Assembly: GCF_001513975.1 (NCBI RefSeq)
Contig: NZ_KQ947984.1
Location: forward strand, 186,001 to 250,000
Source of the DNA: Streptomyces curacoi
GTDB lineage: Bacteria; Actinomycetota; Actinomycetes; Streptomycetales; Streptomycetaceae
DNA length: 64,000 bases
Direction: 5' to 3'
The notes beneath the pieces were generated by a model, which was not told where the DNA came from, searched no databases, and worked only from the letters and a program-made list of their open reading frames with translations. The position numbers and the translations under genes were made by a program. This document shows, one piece after another, positions 39,895 to 51,534 of this stretch (the first letter of the stretch is position 1; each line of letters opens with the position of its first letter).

Positions 39895-39973
39895 CTGCTC
39901 CGAATGGGATACGGTCCCGGCCAGAAGAATCGCGGCGGCCCCGGGAGGGGCACAGCGCAGGAAGGGGATCGCC

Positions 39974-41149
39974 ATGGCGACCATGGCCGACGTCGCACGA
40001 CGCGCCGGCGTGTCCGTGGCGACCGTCTCGCATGTGCTGAACGGCACCCGGCCGGTGCTGCCCCACACCCGCCAGGCGGTCCAGGACGCCATGGACGAGC
40101 TCGGCTACACGCCCAACACCCTCGCCCGTTCCCTGGTCACCTCCCGCACGCGGTCCATCGGGCTCGCGGTGTCGGCGATCAGCAACCCCTACTTCACGGA
40201 GATCCTCCAGGGCGTCGAGGCCGCGGCCCTGGAACACGGCTACAGCCTGCTCATCGCCGACCCGCACGACGATCCGCGACATGAACGCAAGGTCGTCCAG
40301 CTCCTGCACGAGCGCCGCGTGGACGGCATGATCGTCGCGCCCTCCGCGGATCCGCGCGAACTGATCGCCTACCTCGGGCGCCACAAGGTGCCGACCGTCT
40401 TCCTGGACCGCGTGGTCGACGCCCCGGCGGACGGCTCGCCGCGTTTCGACCAGGTCTGTGCCGACGGCGCCGAACCCGTGGCCCGGCTGGTCACCCATCT
40501 CGCCGGTCTCGGCCACCGACGGATCGGCATGGTCGCCGGCCGCCCCGGGCTCAGCACCACCGGCGAGCGGCTCGCCGGATACCGGGACGGCCTGGCGGCG
40601 GCCGGGCTGGCGTACGACGAACGCCTCGTGGTGCATGGCGACTCCGAGTCGGCCGGCGCCGAACAGGCCACCGCCGCCCTGCTGTCGCTCGCCCCGCCGC
40701 CCACCGCGCTCGTCACCGCCAACAACGCGATGACCATCGGGGCCCTACGCGCCCTGCGTGACCACGGTCTGTCCGTGCCCGACGACATCGCCCTGTGCTG
40801 CTTCGACGACTTCGCCTGGGCGGACCTGTTCTCCCCCCGGCTCACCGCGATAGCGCAGCCCAGCAGGGACATCGGCGCCCAGGCGGTCCGCGTCCTGCTG
40901 GACCGCCTCGCCGCTTCGGACGCGCCTGCCCGGACCGTGCGCCTTCCCTGCACCTTCATGCACCGCACCTCGTGCGGCTGTGCCGAACAGCCGGGACGGT
41001 CGGGACCGCCGGGGTCGCCGGATCAGCCGGGTCCGCCGGGACGATCGGGGCGGTCCGTGAGGTCCGAGCAGGGCGAGGGCGCGGTCGAGCCTCCGCAGTC
41101 CGACAGCCCCGAACCACCCTTGATGTCCGTGAAAGGAACCGCCTCGTGA
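39974..41149 (+). CDS. LacI family transcriptional regulator
   Basis: A 391-residue repressor. The N-terminal HTH MADVARRAGVSVATVSHVLNG is classical; the periplasmic-binding-protein-like sensor domain runs to about residue 325 (FMHRTSCGC). A further 60 residues form a Gly/Pro/Ser-rich collagen-like tail (GRSGPPGSPDQPGPPGRSGR) not usual for LacI proteins. The ATG at 39974 follows GGAAGGGGATCGCC. It overlaps the downstream PfkB kinase gene by GTGA, so the kinase substrate, probably fructose or a related sugar, is a good guess for its inducer pathway. Confidence 0.92.
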   Translation: MATMADVARRAGVSVATVSHVLNGTRPVLPHTRQAVQDAMDELGYTPNTLARSLVTSRTRSIGLAVSAISNPYFTEILQGVEAAALEHGYSLLIADPHDDPRHERKVVQLLHERRVDGMIVAPSADPRELIAYLGRHKVPTVFLDRVVDAPADGSPRFDQVCADGAEPVARLVTHLAGLGHRRIGMVAGRPGLSTTGERLAGYRDGLAAAGLAYDERLVVHGDSESAGAEQATAALLSLAPPPTALVTANNAMTIGALRALRDHGLSVPDDIALCCFDDFAWADLFSPRLTAIAQPSRDIGAQAVRVLLDRLAASDAPARTVRLPCTFMHRTSCGCAEQPGRSGPPGSPDQPGPPGRSGRSVRSEQGEGAVEPPQSDSPEPPLMSVKGTAS

Positions 41150-42057
41150 TCGTCGTCGCCGGTGAGGCCCTGATCGATCTGGTACCGCAGGGCACGGGCG
41201 CCCTCGCGGCTCTGCGGCCGGCGCTCGGCGGCGGCCCCTACAACACCGCCGTGGCCCTCGGCCGCCTCGGCTCCCCCACCGCCTTCTGCTCCCGCACCTC
41301 CTACGACGCCTTCGGTGAGGCCCTGCTCGACGGGCTGCGGGCGGCGGGGGTGGACGTGTCGGGCGTGCAGCGCGGTCCGGAGCCGACCACCCTCGCGGTC
41401 GCCACCGTCGACGCGAAGGGCTCGGCCGCCTACTCCTTCTACGTCGAGGGCACCGCCGACCGGCTCTTCACCGCGCCTGCGGAGCTGCCCGCGGCAACCC
41501 GCGCGGTGTCCTTCGGCACCTGCTCGCTCGTCCTGGAACCGGGGGCGAGCGCCTATGAGGAGCTGATGCGGAGCGCGGCCGCCCAAGGGGTGTTCACCGC
41601 GCTCGACCCGAACATCCGGGCGGGCCTGATCCCCGACCCGGACGGCTACCGGGCCCGGTTCAAGAGCTGGCTGCCGTCGGTGTCGCTGCTCAAGCTCTCG
41701 GAGGAGGACGCGCTGTGGCTGGGCGGCACCCCACGCGAGTGGCTGGCCGCGGGGCCTGCGGCCGTGGTGATCACGCAGGGCGGTGACGGGCTGACCGTCT
41801 TCACGGGGGACGGCGCGGTGCACTCCGTGCCGGGCGAGGAGGTCGACGTCGTGGACACGATCGGTGCCGGGGACACTGTGAACGCGGCCCTGTTGCACGG
41901 GTTGGCCGCCCAGGACGCCCTGTCCGCCGAGGCGCTCGTGGGACTGGGCGCCGACGGCTGGACACGGCTGCTGCGGTTCGCGGCGCGGGCAGCCGCGATC
42001 ACCTGCTCCCGGGCGGGCGCTGAGCCGCCGTACGCCTCCGAACTGGGGGACTTCTAG
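41146..42057 (+). CDS. PfkB-family carbohydrate kinase (fructokinase-like)
   Basis: A 303-residue ribokinase-fold sugar kinase. GEALIDLVPQG at the N terminus, GGGPYNTAVALGRLG (sugar-binding region) and VVDTIGAGDTVNAALLHGL near the C terminus (GAGD anion hole with the catalytic Asp) are visible; Phe normally follows GAGD at about +2 but here it is VNAA. The GTG at 41146 follows GAAAGGA and overlaps the repressor stop. A strong terminator follows 80 bases later. Confidence 0.9.
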   Translation: MIVVAGEALIDLVPQGTGALAALRPALGGGPYNTAVALGRLGSPTAFCSRTSYDAFGEALLDGLRAAGVDVSGVQRGPEPTTLAVATVDAKGSAAYSFYVEGTADRLFTAPAELPAATRAVSFGTCSLVLEPGASAYEELMRSAAAQGVFTALDPNIRAGLIPDPDGYRARFKSWLPSVSLLKLSEEDALWLGGTPREWLAAGPAAVVITQGGDGLTVFTGDGAVHSVPGEEVDVVDTIGAGDTVNAALLHGLAAQDALSAEALVGLGADGWTRLLRFAARAAAITCSRAGAEPPYASELGDF

Positions 42058-42137
42058 GAGGCGTTCCTTTTCCATTGCGCTGTTGAGGAGTCAAGGTTCT
42101 TTGTCGCCCCGGGGGAGCGGGCGGCTGATGATGCAAC

Positions 42138-42180
42138 GCGCGGCGCCCCGCGGGGAGTTCCCGCGGGGCGCCGCGCTTTT
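42138..42180. terminator. Rho-independent terminator
   Basis: A 17-base perfect stem (42138-42154 and 42160-42176, arms beginning GCGCGGCGCCCC) with loop GAGTT and TTTT after it on the plus strand. It closes the lacI-pfkB operon and faces the end of uvrA. Confidence 0.9.
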
Positions 42181-42211
42181 CAGGATTTGTTCGGCTCGTC
42201 GCTCGGGAGCC

Positions 42212-45250
<3,039 letters not shown>

Positions 45251-45306
45251 GCCGGTCCGCACCTTTCTTGAGAGAAGTGACAGGGGCGGGGCCCCCGTGC
45301 TTTCTC

Positions 45307-45329
45307 AGACTAGGGGGAGCCACTGACAA
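45307..45329 (-). promoter_or_regulatory. PafBC/RecA-NDp-type promoter for uvrA
   Basis: On the minus strand TTGTCAGTGGC (45319-45329), six bases, TAGTCT (45307-45312): an exact fit to the LexA-independent damage promoter defined for Streptomyces recA (TTGTCAGTGGC, N6, TAGggT). Confidence 0.85.
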
Positions 45330-45438
45330 CGCCGGTCGGATTCCCGAATGGGACAACAATCCCGGGCTCTCCAGCATGCCCGACGCCGAGACCGACCCTA
45401 TAGCACGCGCATTCGATTTACGGCACCCGTTCACCACC

Positions 45439-45467
45439 TTCACCCAAAGGTGTGGCGGGGCTAGTGT
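45439..45467 (+). promoter_or_regulatory. Promoter giving leaderless mRNA for isomerase gene
   Basis: TTCACC (45439-45444) and TAGTGT (45462-45467) are 17 bases apart. The -10 ends seven bases before the ATG at 45475, so transcription should begin at or next to the start codon. Confidence 0.5.
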
Positions 45468-45474
45468 CAGCACC

Positions 45475-46161
45475 ATGATTGATCACGCTCGTGACCTGGT
45501 GTCTGTACGTGAAGCGACCGATCGGCTGCTCACCGCAGCGGCCAAACTGGACAACGCGTCCGTGGCCGAGCCGTCACGGCTCCCCGGCTGGACCCGCGGC
45601 CACGTCCTCGCGCACCTCGCCCGCAACGCGGACGCCCTCGTGAATGTTCTCGAAGGGCGCCCCATGTACGTCTCCGGCGCCGCCCGCGACGCCGACATCG
45701 AACGGGACGCCCCGCGCCCTCTCGAAGTCCAGCTCACCGACGTGCGCGAGAGCGCGGCCCGCTTCCAGGAGGCGGGAGCGGCGCCGGCGGACTGGTCGCG
45801 CACGGTGGAGCTGCGCAACGGGGTCACCGACGCGGCGGCCCGGGTGCCGTTCCGGCGATGGGTCGAGGTGGAGCTGCACCATGTGGACCTCGGGATCGGG
45901 TACGAGCTGGAGGACCTGCCGGCGGAGTTCGTGGAGCGGGAGATCGACTTCCTCGCGGCGCGGTTCACCGGGCACGCCGACGTACCGCCGACCCGTGTCA
46001 CCGACGGCACGCGCGCGTGGCGCACGGGCCGGGAGGCGGACCAGCCCGAGATCACCGTCACGGGCCCCGCGCCCGACCTGCTCGGCTGGCTCGCCGGACG
46101 CCGCGACGGGTCCGGCCTGAGGGCGGACGGAGGCCCGCTGCCGGCGCTTCCGCCGCTGTAG
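45475..46161 (+). CDS. Maleylpyruvate isomerase family (mycothiol-dependent, DinB-like) protein
   Basis: A 228-residue protein of the DinB/YfiT-like fold used by mycothiol-dependent enzymes. PSRLPGWTRGHVLAHLARNADAL carries the conserved His pair, and VEVELHHVDLGIGY the third metal-binding His. The exact substrate is unknown; the maleylpyruvate isomerase label is a family name only. The ATG at 45475 has no ribosome site but sits seven bases after a -10, so it may be translated leaderless. An open frame extends upstream without coding character. Confidence 0.85.
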   Translation: MIDHARDLVSVREATDRLLTAAAKLDNASVAEPSRLPGWTRGHVLAHLARNADALVNVLEGRPMYVSGAARDADIERDAPRPLEVQLTDVRESAARFQEAGAAPADWSRTVELRNGVTDAAARVPFRRWVEVELHHVDLGIGYELEDLPAEFVEREIDFLAARFTGHADVPPTRVTDGTRAWRTGREADQPEITVTGPAPDLLGWLAGRRDGSGLRADGGPLPALPPL

Positions 46162-46263
46162 TTCCTGGAAGGTCGCGGAGCGCTCTGCCGCTGCAGTTCC
46201 GGACGGTCCCGGAGCGCTCTGCCGCTGCGGCTCGTGGACGGTCCCCGAGCCCTCTGCCGCTAT
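46160..46263. repeat. Three degenerate 34-35-bp tandem repeats
   Basis: Units at 46160-46194, 46195-46228 and 46229-46263 share GGAGCGCTCTGCCGCT or close variants. The first begins within the TAG stop of the upstream gene, and the last ends 11 bases before the next ATG. The gene's own last codons (GGCGCTTCCGCCGCTGTAG) resemble the repeat core, so the array may have grown from the gene end. Confidence 0.75.
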
Positions 46264-46274
46264 AGGCTGCCGCC

Positions 46275-46931
46275 ATGACGTACAGCGGACAGGTGACCGT
46301 CGGCGGCCCCGCCGACGTGCACGAGCTCAAGGACCTGATGATCACCAAGATCGCGGTCGGCCCGATGGACAACAACGCCTATCTGCTGCGCTGCCGGGCC
46401 ACGGACGAGCAACTGCTGATCGACGCCGCCAACGACGCGGACGCGCTGCTCGGCATGATCGGTGACGACGGCATCGCCTCCGTCGTCACCACGCACCGGC
46501 ACGGCGACCACTGGCAGGCACTCGCCGCGGTCGTCGAGGCCACCGGCGCGCGCACGTACGCCGGCCGGGACGACGCCGACGGCATCCCGGTGCCGACCGA
46601 CGTCCTGGTCGACGACGGCGACACCATCCGGGTGGGGCGCGTGGAGCTCACCGCGCGCCACCTGGTCGGGCACACACCCGGCTCGATCGCCCTGGTCTAC
46701 GACGACCCGCACGGGCATCCCCATGTGTTCACCGGGGACTGCCTGTTCCCGGGCGGTGTGGGCAACACCCGTAAGGACCCCAAGGCGTTCGCCAGTCTGA
46801 TCCATGACGTCGAGACGAAGCTCTTCGACGTCCTGCCGGACGAGACGTGGGTCTACCCGGGACACGGCAACGACACGACGCTGGGCGCGGAACGGCCGCA
46901 TCTGCCGGAGTGGCACGCGCGGGGTTGGTGA
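46275..46931 (+). CDS. MBL-fold metallo-hydrolase (glyoxalase II-like)
   Basis: A 218-residue metallo-beta-lactamase-fold hydrolase. The metal motif is TTHRHGDHW, with further ligands in LVGHTPGS, TGDCLFPGG and YPGHGNDT, the pattern of glyoxalase II and persulfide-type enzymes. The adjacent mycothiol-type isomerase suggests thiol-adduct chemistry, but this is inference. The ATG at 46275 lies six bases after TAGGCT, so it may also be leaderless. Confidence 0.88.
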   Translation: MTYSGQVTVGGPADVHELKDLMITKIAVGPMDNNAYLLRCRATDEQLLIDAANDADALLGMIGDDGIASVVTTHRHGDHWQALAAVVEATGARTYAGRDDADGIPVPTDVLVDDGDTIRVGRVELTARHLVGHTPGSIALVYDDPHGHPHVFTGDCLFPGGVGNTRKDPKAFASLIHDVETKLFDVLPDETWVYPGHGNDTTLGAERPHLPEWHARGW

Positions 46932-47253
46932 GCACGGGGCGATCGAGCACTGAGCAGTCGAGCGCGCGCCATGCGCGCCCCGCGCACGCGCCCCGTGTGA
47001 ATCGTTCACACGCGCTGGTGCCGTGCGCGCGCTCCCGGCGGGCGTAGTTGCGCAGTCAACTGGAAGCAGCCCCGCACAGGATGACGGCTCCTGAGCGGTA
47101 CGGGCCGCCGGTCCCCTCAATCCCCGCCCTCGGCCGGCGGCCCCGGCGACTGCCGGGGCACCTGTTCACAAGAGTGCAACACCCCTTCCCACTATGCGGA
47201 CATTCACCGTCGTGACCTCGACAAACACGACGGTGTACTGTCAATCTCCCGGC
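46932..47253. other. Intergenic region upstream of amino-acid ABC operon
   Basis: About 320 bases without a gene. It holds the palindrome 46994-47012, a hairpin CCCCGGC/GCCGGGG (47141-47158) and a possible short-leader promoter (GTGACC at 47212, TACTGT at 47236). Confidence 0.5.
46994..47012. promoter_or_regulatory. 19-bp palindrome, operator-like
   Basis: CGTGTGAATCGTTCACACG is a perfect inverted repeat of 8-base arms around TCG. It resembles a Crp-like TGTGA/TCACA site with a five-base rather than six-base centre. It lies 242 bases before the binding-protein ATG. Confidence 0.5.
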
Positions 47254-48138
47254 ATGCACCCTGCCCCTAGCGCGCTGCGCCGCGCCGCCGCCGTCGCAAC
47301 GACAGCCCTGCTCGCCACCGCTCTCGGCTGTGCTCCACAGCCGGAGGAGAAGGCCGCCGACACTCCGTCGGGTTCGACGGCGAGCACCTGTGCCAAGGGC
47401 AAGCTGGCCACCAAGACCTCGGGCAAGCTGACGATCGCCACTGACGAACCGGCGTACGAGCCCTGGTTCAAGGACGACGAGCCCGCCAACGGAGAGGGCT
47501 TCGAATCGGCGGTCGCGTACGCCGTGGCGAAGCAGCTCGGCTATGACAAGAGCGCCGTCGTATGGCAGAGCGTGCCGTTCAACAAGGCTTTCGCGCCTGG
47601 TGAGAAGACCTTCGACTTCGACATCAACCAGGTGTCCATCAGCGACGAGCGCAAGAAGGCCGTGGACTTCTCGTCCGGCTACTACGACGTCCGCCAGGCC
47701 GTCATCGCGCTGAAGGGCACCAAGGCCGCGAAGGCGAAGAGCATCGCGGACCTGAAGGGCCTCAAGCTGGGCGCACAGGTCGGCACCACCAGCCTCGGTT
47801 ACATCGACGACGTGGTGAAGCCGACTCAGGAGGCCGCCGCCTACGCCAAGAACGACCAGGCCAAGTCCGCGCTGAAGAACGGTCAGGTCGACGCCGTCGT
47901 CGTCGACCTGCCGACCGCCTTCTACATCACCGCGGCCGAGGTGACGGACGCGACGATCGTCGGGCAGTTCGAGAACCGGGGCGGTACGCCGGAGCAGTTC
48001 GGGCTGGTGCTCGACAAGGGCAGCGCGCTCACCTCGTGCGTGACGGGCGCCGTGGACACCCTGCGCAAGGACGGCACGCTGGCCGAGCTAGAGCAGCGGT
48101 GGCTGTCGGACGCGGTCGACGCTCCGGTGCTCAAGTGA
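47254..48138 (+). CDS. Amino-acid ABC transporter substrate-binding lipoprotein
   Basis: A 294-residue family 3 solute-binding protein. The signal peptide ends in lipobox ALGC with Cys26. The mature part has LTIATDEPAYEPW, KTFDFDINQVSISDERKKAVDFS and LKLGAQVGTTSLGYI, typical of polar amino-acid receptors. I chose the ATG at 47254; the frame is open 20 codons further but without a signal-peptide pattern. The next gene starts inside its stop (GTGA). Confidence 0.9.
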   Translation: MHPAPSALRRAAAVATTALLATALGCAPQPEEKAADTPSGSTASTCAKGKLATKTSGKLTIATDEPAYEPWFKDDEPANGEGFESAVAYAVAKQLGYDKSAVVWQSVPFNKAFAPGEKTFDFDINQVSISDERKKAVDFSSGYYDVRQAVIALKGTKAAKAKSIADLKGLKLGAQVGTTSLGYIDDVVKPTQEAAAYAKNDQAKSALKNGQVDAVVVDLPTAFYITAAEVTDATIVGQFENRGGTPEQFGLVLDKGSALTSCVTGAVDTLRKDGTLAELEQRWLSDAVDAPVLK

Positions 48139-49055
48139 CGGTCACGAAGGAGGAGTCCGGGCAGGAGGGCGCGGACGACAACGGTGGCATGCCCGGCGCG
48201 GGCGACGACGGTTACGTCCCCTCGCAGCGGCGTCTCGACCGCGAGCGCTACAAGCGTGCCCGGGCCCGCCGCGCCACGGCGATCGCGGCGCTCTCCACCC
48301 TGATCACGGGAGTCGCCCTCTACCTGGTCGTGGTCAACGCGCCGGGCTGGCCGCGCACCAAAGAGACCTTCTTCGACTGGCAGTACGCGCGCGAGGCGTT
48401 CCCCAAGGTCCTCGAAGGGCTCTGGCTCAACGTCCGGCTGCTGCTGATCTGCGGCGCTGCCGTGCTGGTCCTGGGGATGCTCATCGCCGTCGCACGCACG
48501 CTGCGCGGCCCGGTGTTCTTCCCACTGCGGGCACTGGCGGCCGCCTACACGGACTTCTTCCGGGGCCTTCCGCTCATCATCAACCTCATGATCGTCGTCC
48601 TGGGCGTCCCGGCGCTGCGCCTGCAGGGCGTGACCGTCGATCCCGTGCTGCTGGGCGGTACGGCGCTCACGCTGACGTATTCGGCGTACGTCGCCGAGGT
48701 GTTCCGCGCCGGCATCGAGTCCGTCCACCCCTCGCAGCGCGCCGCGGCCCGCTCGCTCGGCCTCACCAACCGGCAGGCCCTGCGGCATGTCGTCCTGCCG
48801 CAGGCGGTACGCCGTCAGGTGCCGCCGCTGCTGAACGATCTGGTGTCGCTGCAGAAGGACACGGGCCTCGTGTCGATCGGCGGGGCGGTGGACGCCGTAC
48901 GGGCCGCGGACATCATCGTGGGCCGCAGCCTCAACTACACGCCGTACATCGTCGCGGGCCTGGTCTTTGTGGCGCTGACCATCCCGATGACCCGCTTCAC
49001 GGACTGGGTGACGGCCCGGATGGACCGTCGGCGCGCCCAAGGAGGAGCCCTGTGA
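48135..49055 (+). CDS. Amino-acid ABC transporter permease (HisM/GlnP type)
   Basis: A 306-residue permease with five or six helices and the conserved ARSLGLTNRQALRHVVLPQA loop. The first 60 residues are a hydrophilic, charged cytoplasmic extension. The GTG at 48135 overlaps the binding-protein stop, and the stop overlaps the ATPase GTG. Only one permease gene is present, so it likely forms a homodimer. Confidence 0.92.
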   Translation: MTVTKEESGQEGADDNGGMPGAGDDGYVPSQRRLDRERYKRARARRATAIAALSTLITGVALYLVVVNAPGWPRTKETFFDWQYAREAFPKVLEGLWLNVRLLLICGAAVLVLGMLIAVARTLRGPVFFPLRALAAAYTDFFRGLPLIINLMIVVLGVPALRLQGVTVDPVLLGGTALTLTYSAYVAEVFRAGIESVHPSQRAAARSLGLTNRQALRHVVLPQAVRRQVPPLLNDLVSLQKDTGLVSIGGAVDAVRAADIIVGRSLNYTPYIVAGLVFVALTIPMTRFTDWVTARMDRRRAQGGAL

Positions 49056-49804
49056 GCGACGCACCTGTGCTGCGCATGGAGTCAGTCCGCAAGACCTTCG
49101 GCGAGGCGGTCGTGCTGCGCGACGTCGACCTGGAGGTCGCCCCGCACACGGTGACCGCGCTGATCGGTGCCTCCGGCTCCGGCAAGTCCACGCTGCTGCG
49201 GTGCGCGAACCTCCTGGAGGACATCGACGACGGCGCGATCTGGCTGGACGACGAGGAGATCACCGATCCGCGTGTCGACCAGGACGCCGTACGCCGCCGT
49301 ATCGGCGTGGTGTTCCAGGCGTACAACCTCTTCCCGCACATGACGGTCCTGGAGAACATCACCCTCGCCCCGCGCCGGGTGCACGGCGTGTCCCGCGCGG
49401 AGGCCGAGGCACGCGCGCGTGAGCTGCTGGAGCGGCTCGGGCTGGACGGCAAGGCGGGCGAGTACCCGGACCGGCTGAGCGGTGGCCAGCAGCAGCGGGT
49501 CGCGATCGTCCGCGCCCTGGCCGTACGTCCCCGGCTGCTGCTGCTCGACGAGATCACCGCCGCTCTCGACCCGGAACTCGTGGGCGAAGTCCTCGCCGTC
49601 GTCCGCGACTTGAAGGAGGACGGGATGACGATGGTGCTGGCCACCCACGAGATGGGGTTCGCACGCGAGGTCGCCGACCAGGTTTGTTTTCTGGACGGAG
49701 GCGTCGTGCTGGAGCACGGCACGCCCGAGCAGATCTTCGGCGATCCGCAGCAGGAGCGCACTCGGCGCTTCCTTCGGCGGATCGTGGAGGCGGGGCGGCT
49801 GTAA
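49052..49804 (+). CDS. Amino-acid ABC transporter ATP-binding protein
   Basis: A 250-residue ATPase of the GlnQ/HisP type. Walker A GASGSGKST (39-47), Q-loop VFQAYNLFPHMTV, signature LSGGQQQRVAIVRAL, Walker B LLLLDEITAALDPE, switch ATHEMGFA. GTG 49052 follows GGAGGAG and overlaps the permease stop. The TAA stop is inside the left arm of a terminator. Confidence 0.95.
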   Translation: MSDAPVLRMESVRKTFGEAVVLRDVDLEVAPHTVTALIGASGSGKSTLLRCANLLEDIDDGAIWLDDEEITDPRVDQDAVRRRIGVVFQAYNLFPHMTVLENITLAPRRVHGVSRAEAEARARELLERLGLDGKAGEYPDRLSGGQQQRVAIVRALAVRPRLLLLDEITAALDPELVGEVLAVVRDLKEDGMTMVLATHEMGFAREVADQVCFLDGGVVLEHGTPEQIFGDPQQERTRRFLRRIVEAGRL

Positions 49805-49834
49805 GGACCGCCCGCAATGGTCGGCGGTCCTTAC
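49801..49834. terminator. Bidirectional terminator overlapping a stop codon
   Basis: GTAAGGACCGCC (49801-49812) and GGCGGTCCTTAC (49823-49834) are perfect 12-base arms. The TAA of the ATPase gene is in the left arm. It also faces the end of aroQ. Confidence 0.7.
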
Positions 49835-49847
49835 ATCCCTGTCGACG

Positions 49848-50321
49848 TCAGGTGTCCGCCTGCCCCGCTCCCGCCAGCGCCGCCACCCGCTCCACCCCGA
49901 ACACGTACCCCTGCACACCGCACCCCGCGATGACCCCGTCGGCGCGCAGGGAGACATACGAGTGGTGTCGGAACGACTCGCGCTTGTGGATGTTGGAGAT
50001 GTGGACCTCCAACACCGGAAGGCCGTCACAGGTGTTGAGCGCATCCAGGATCGCCACCGAGGTGTGCGAGTAGGCACCGGGGTTGATCACGATCCCGCAG
50101 TGGTTCAACCGCGCCTCGTGGATCCAGTCGACCAACTCACCCTCGTGGTTGGACTGCCGGAAGTCGATCGTGCCGCCGTGCGAGGCCGCCGCCTTGGCGC
50201 ACATGGCCTCGACATCGGCCAGGGTTTCCGAGCCGTAGATCTCCGGCTGGCGCTGGCCGAGCAGGTTCAGATTGGGCCCGTTGAGGATCATGATCGGGGC
50301 GTTGGCCAGGGTGCGGGGCAC
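49848..50321 (-). CDS. aroQ: 3-Dehydroquinate dehydratase, type II
   Basis: A 157-residue shikimate-pathway enzyme. [18 protein letters not shown] holds the catalytic Tyr, the NPGAYSHTS loop and [11 protein letters not shown] follow; all are diagnostic for type II dehydroquinases. The GTG at 50321 follows GGAGGAAAC. It stands alone, away from other aro genes, and may be a second copy serving catabolism or secondary metabolism. An MHS-family symporter of the type that includes shikimate carriers is 1.2 kb away. Confidence 0.94.
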   Translation of the reverse strand: MPRTLANAPIMILNGPNLNLLGQRQPEIYGSETLADVEAMCAKAAASHGGTIDFRQSNHEGELVDWIHEARLNHCGIVINPGAYSHTSVAILDALNTCDGLPVLEVHISNIHKRESFRHHSYVSLRADGVIAGCGVQGYVFGVERVAALAGAGQADT

Positions 50322-50425
50322 GTTTCCTCCGGTCCGTTCGGGGTCGGGCGGTCCGCCGGGGACCGCTGCTCAGACCCCGGTTTATCACGGTGCGCAGGCC
50401 AGACCATGGGCCATACGCTCCGGAC

Positions 50426-51472
50426 ATGACCATGATCTCCTACCCTCCCAAGCCCTCCCCCGGCGACCGCATCGCCGTCATCTCGCCCGGCGCCGGCCTG
50501 CCCGGGCTGCTCCCGCGACCCTACGAACTGGGCCTGGAGCGGCTGCGCAAGGACTACGAGCTCGAACCGGTCGAGTACCCGGCGACCCGCAAGATGGGCT
50601 CGACACCGCAGGAACGGGCCGACGACATCCACGCCGCGTTCGCCGACCCCGACATCAAGGCGGTCATCGCGTCGATCGGCGGCGACGACCAGATCACGGT
50701 ACTGCCCTTCCTGGACCGGGAGTTGATCCGGGCGAACCCGAAGCCGTTCTTCGGGATGAGCGACAACACGAATCTGCTCATGTTCCTGCGCAACACCGGG
50801 ATCGTCGGCTTTCACGGCGCGACCGTGATGTGCGAGCTGGGCCGCCCGGGCGCCATGAACCCGCAGACGGCCGAGTCCCTGCGAGCCGCCTTGTTCACCT
50901 CTGGCGAGTACGAGCTCAAGCCCGCCGAGCGCTGGAACGACATCAACCGCGACTGGGCCGACCCGGCGACCTTCGACGCGGAGCCGCAGATGCGACCCGC
51001 CGACGGCTGGACCTGGCTCAACGCCGACCGGGTGGTGGAAGGCCGCACTTGGGGCGGCTGTCTGGAGATCGTCGGCTGGCTGCTGATGGCCGACCGCGAG
51101 ATCTCCCGCGACCTCTCGGAGTACGACGGCGGAGTGCTGCTCCTGGAGACGTCGGAGGAGATGCCGAGCACCAACGAGGTCTTCTGGACCCTCCGGAACA
51201 TGGGCGAGCGGGGGCTGCTCCAGCGCTTCTCCGCGCTGCTGATGGGCCGGGCGAAGACGTGGTCCTTCGAACGCCCCAACGGCCCGGAGGAGGCCGCTCG
51301 GTATGCCGCCGAGCAGCGCGAGGCCGTCCTGCGCGCCATGCGGGCCTACGCTCCGGACACCACGATCGTCTTCGACGTCGACTTCGGGCACGCCGATCCA
51401 CAACTGGTGATCCCTTACGGCGGCTTGGTCCGCGTCGACGGTCCCGCCCGGCGCATCACCGTCACGTACTGA
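50426..51472 (+). CDS. S66 family peptidase (LD-carboxypeptidase/MccF-like)
   Basis: A 348-residue serine peptidase. SIGGDDQITVLPFLD and FFGMSDNTNLLMFL (nucleophile Ser in GMSD) and LLLETSEEMPS (catalytic Glu) match the S66 family, which includes muramoyltetrapeptide LD-carboxypeptidase and the microcin C self-immunity enzyme MccF. Sequence alone does not decide between wall recycling and toxin cleavage. The ATG at 50426 lacks a ribosome site; TACGCT ends six bases before it, so a leaderless mRNA is possible. Confidence 0.88.
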   Translation: MTMISYPPKPSPGDRIAVISPGAGLPGLLPRPYELGLERLRKDYELEPVEYPATRKMGSTPQERADDIHAAFADPDIKAVIASIGGDDQITVLPFLDRELIRANPKPFFGMSDNTNLLMFLRNTGIVGFHGATVMCELGRPGAMNPQTAESLRAALFTSGEYELKPAERWNDINRDWADPATFDAEPQMRPADGWTWLNADRVVEGRTWGGCLEIVGWLLMADREISRDLSEYDGGVLLLETSEEMPSTNEVFWTLRNMGERGLLQRFSALLMGRAKTWSFERPNGPEEAARYAAEQREAVLRAMRAYAPDTTIVFDVDFGHADPQLVIPYGGLVRVDGPARRITVTY

Positions 51473-51534
51473 CGAAGCCCGGGCGCGCCCGCACGCCCCC
51501 GTAACCCGCCGTCACAGTGGGTAGTTGACGCAGC

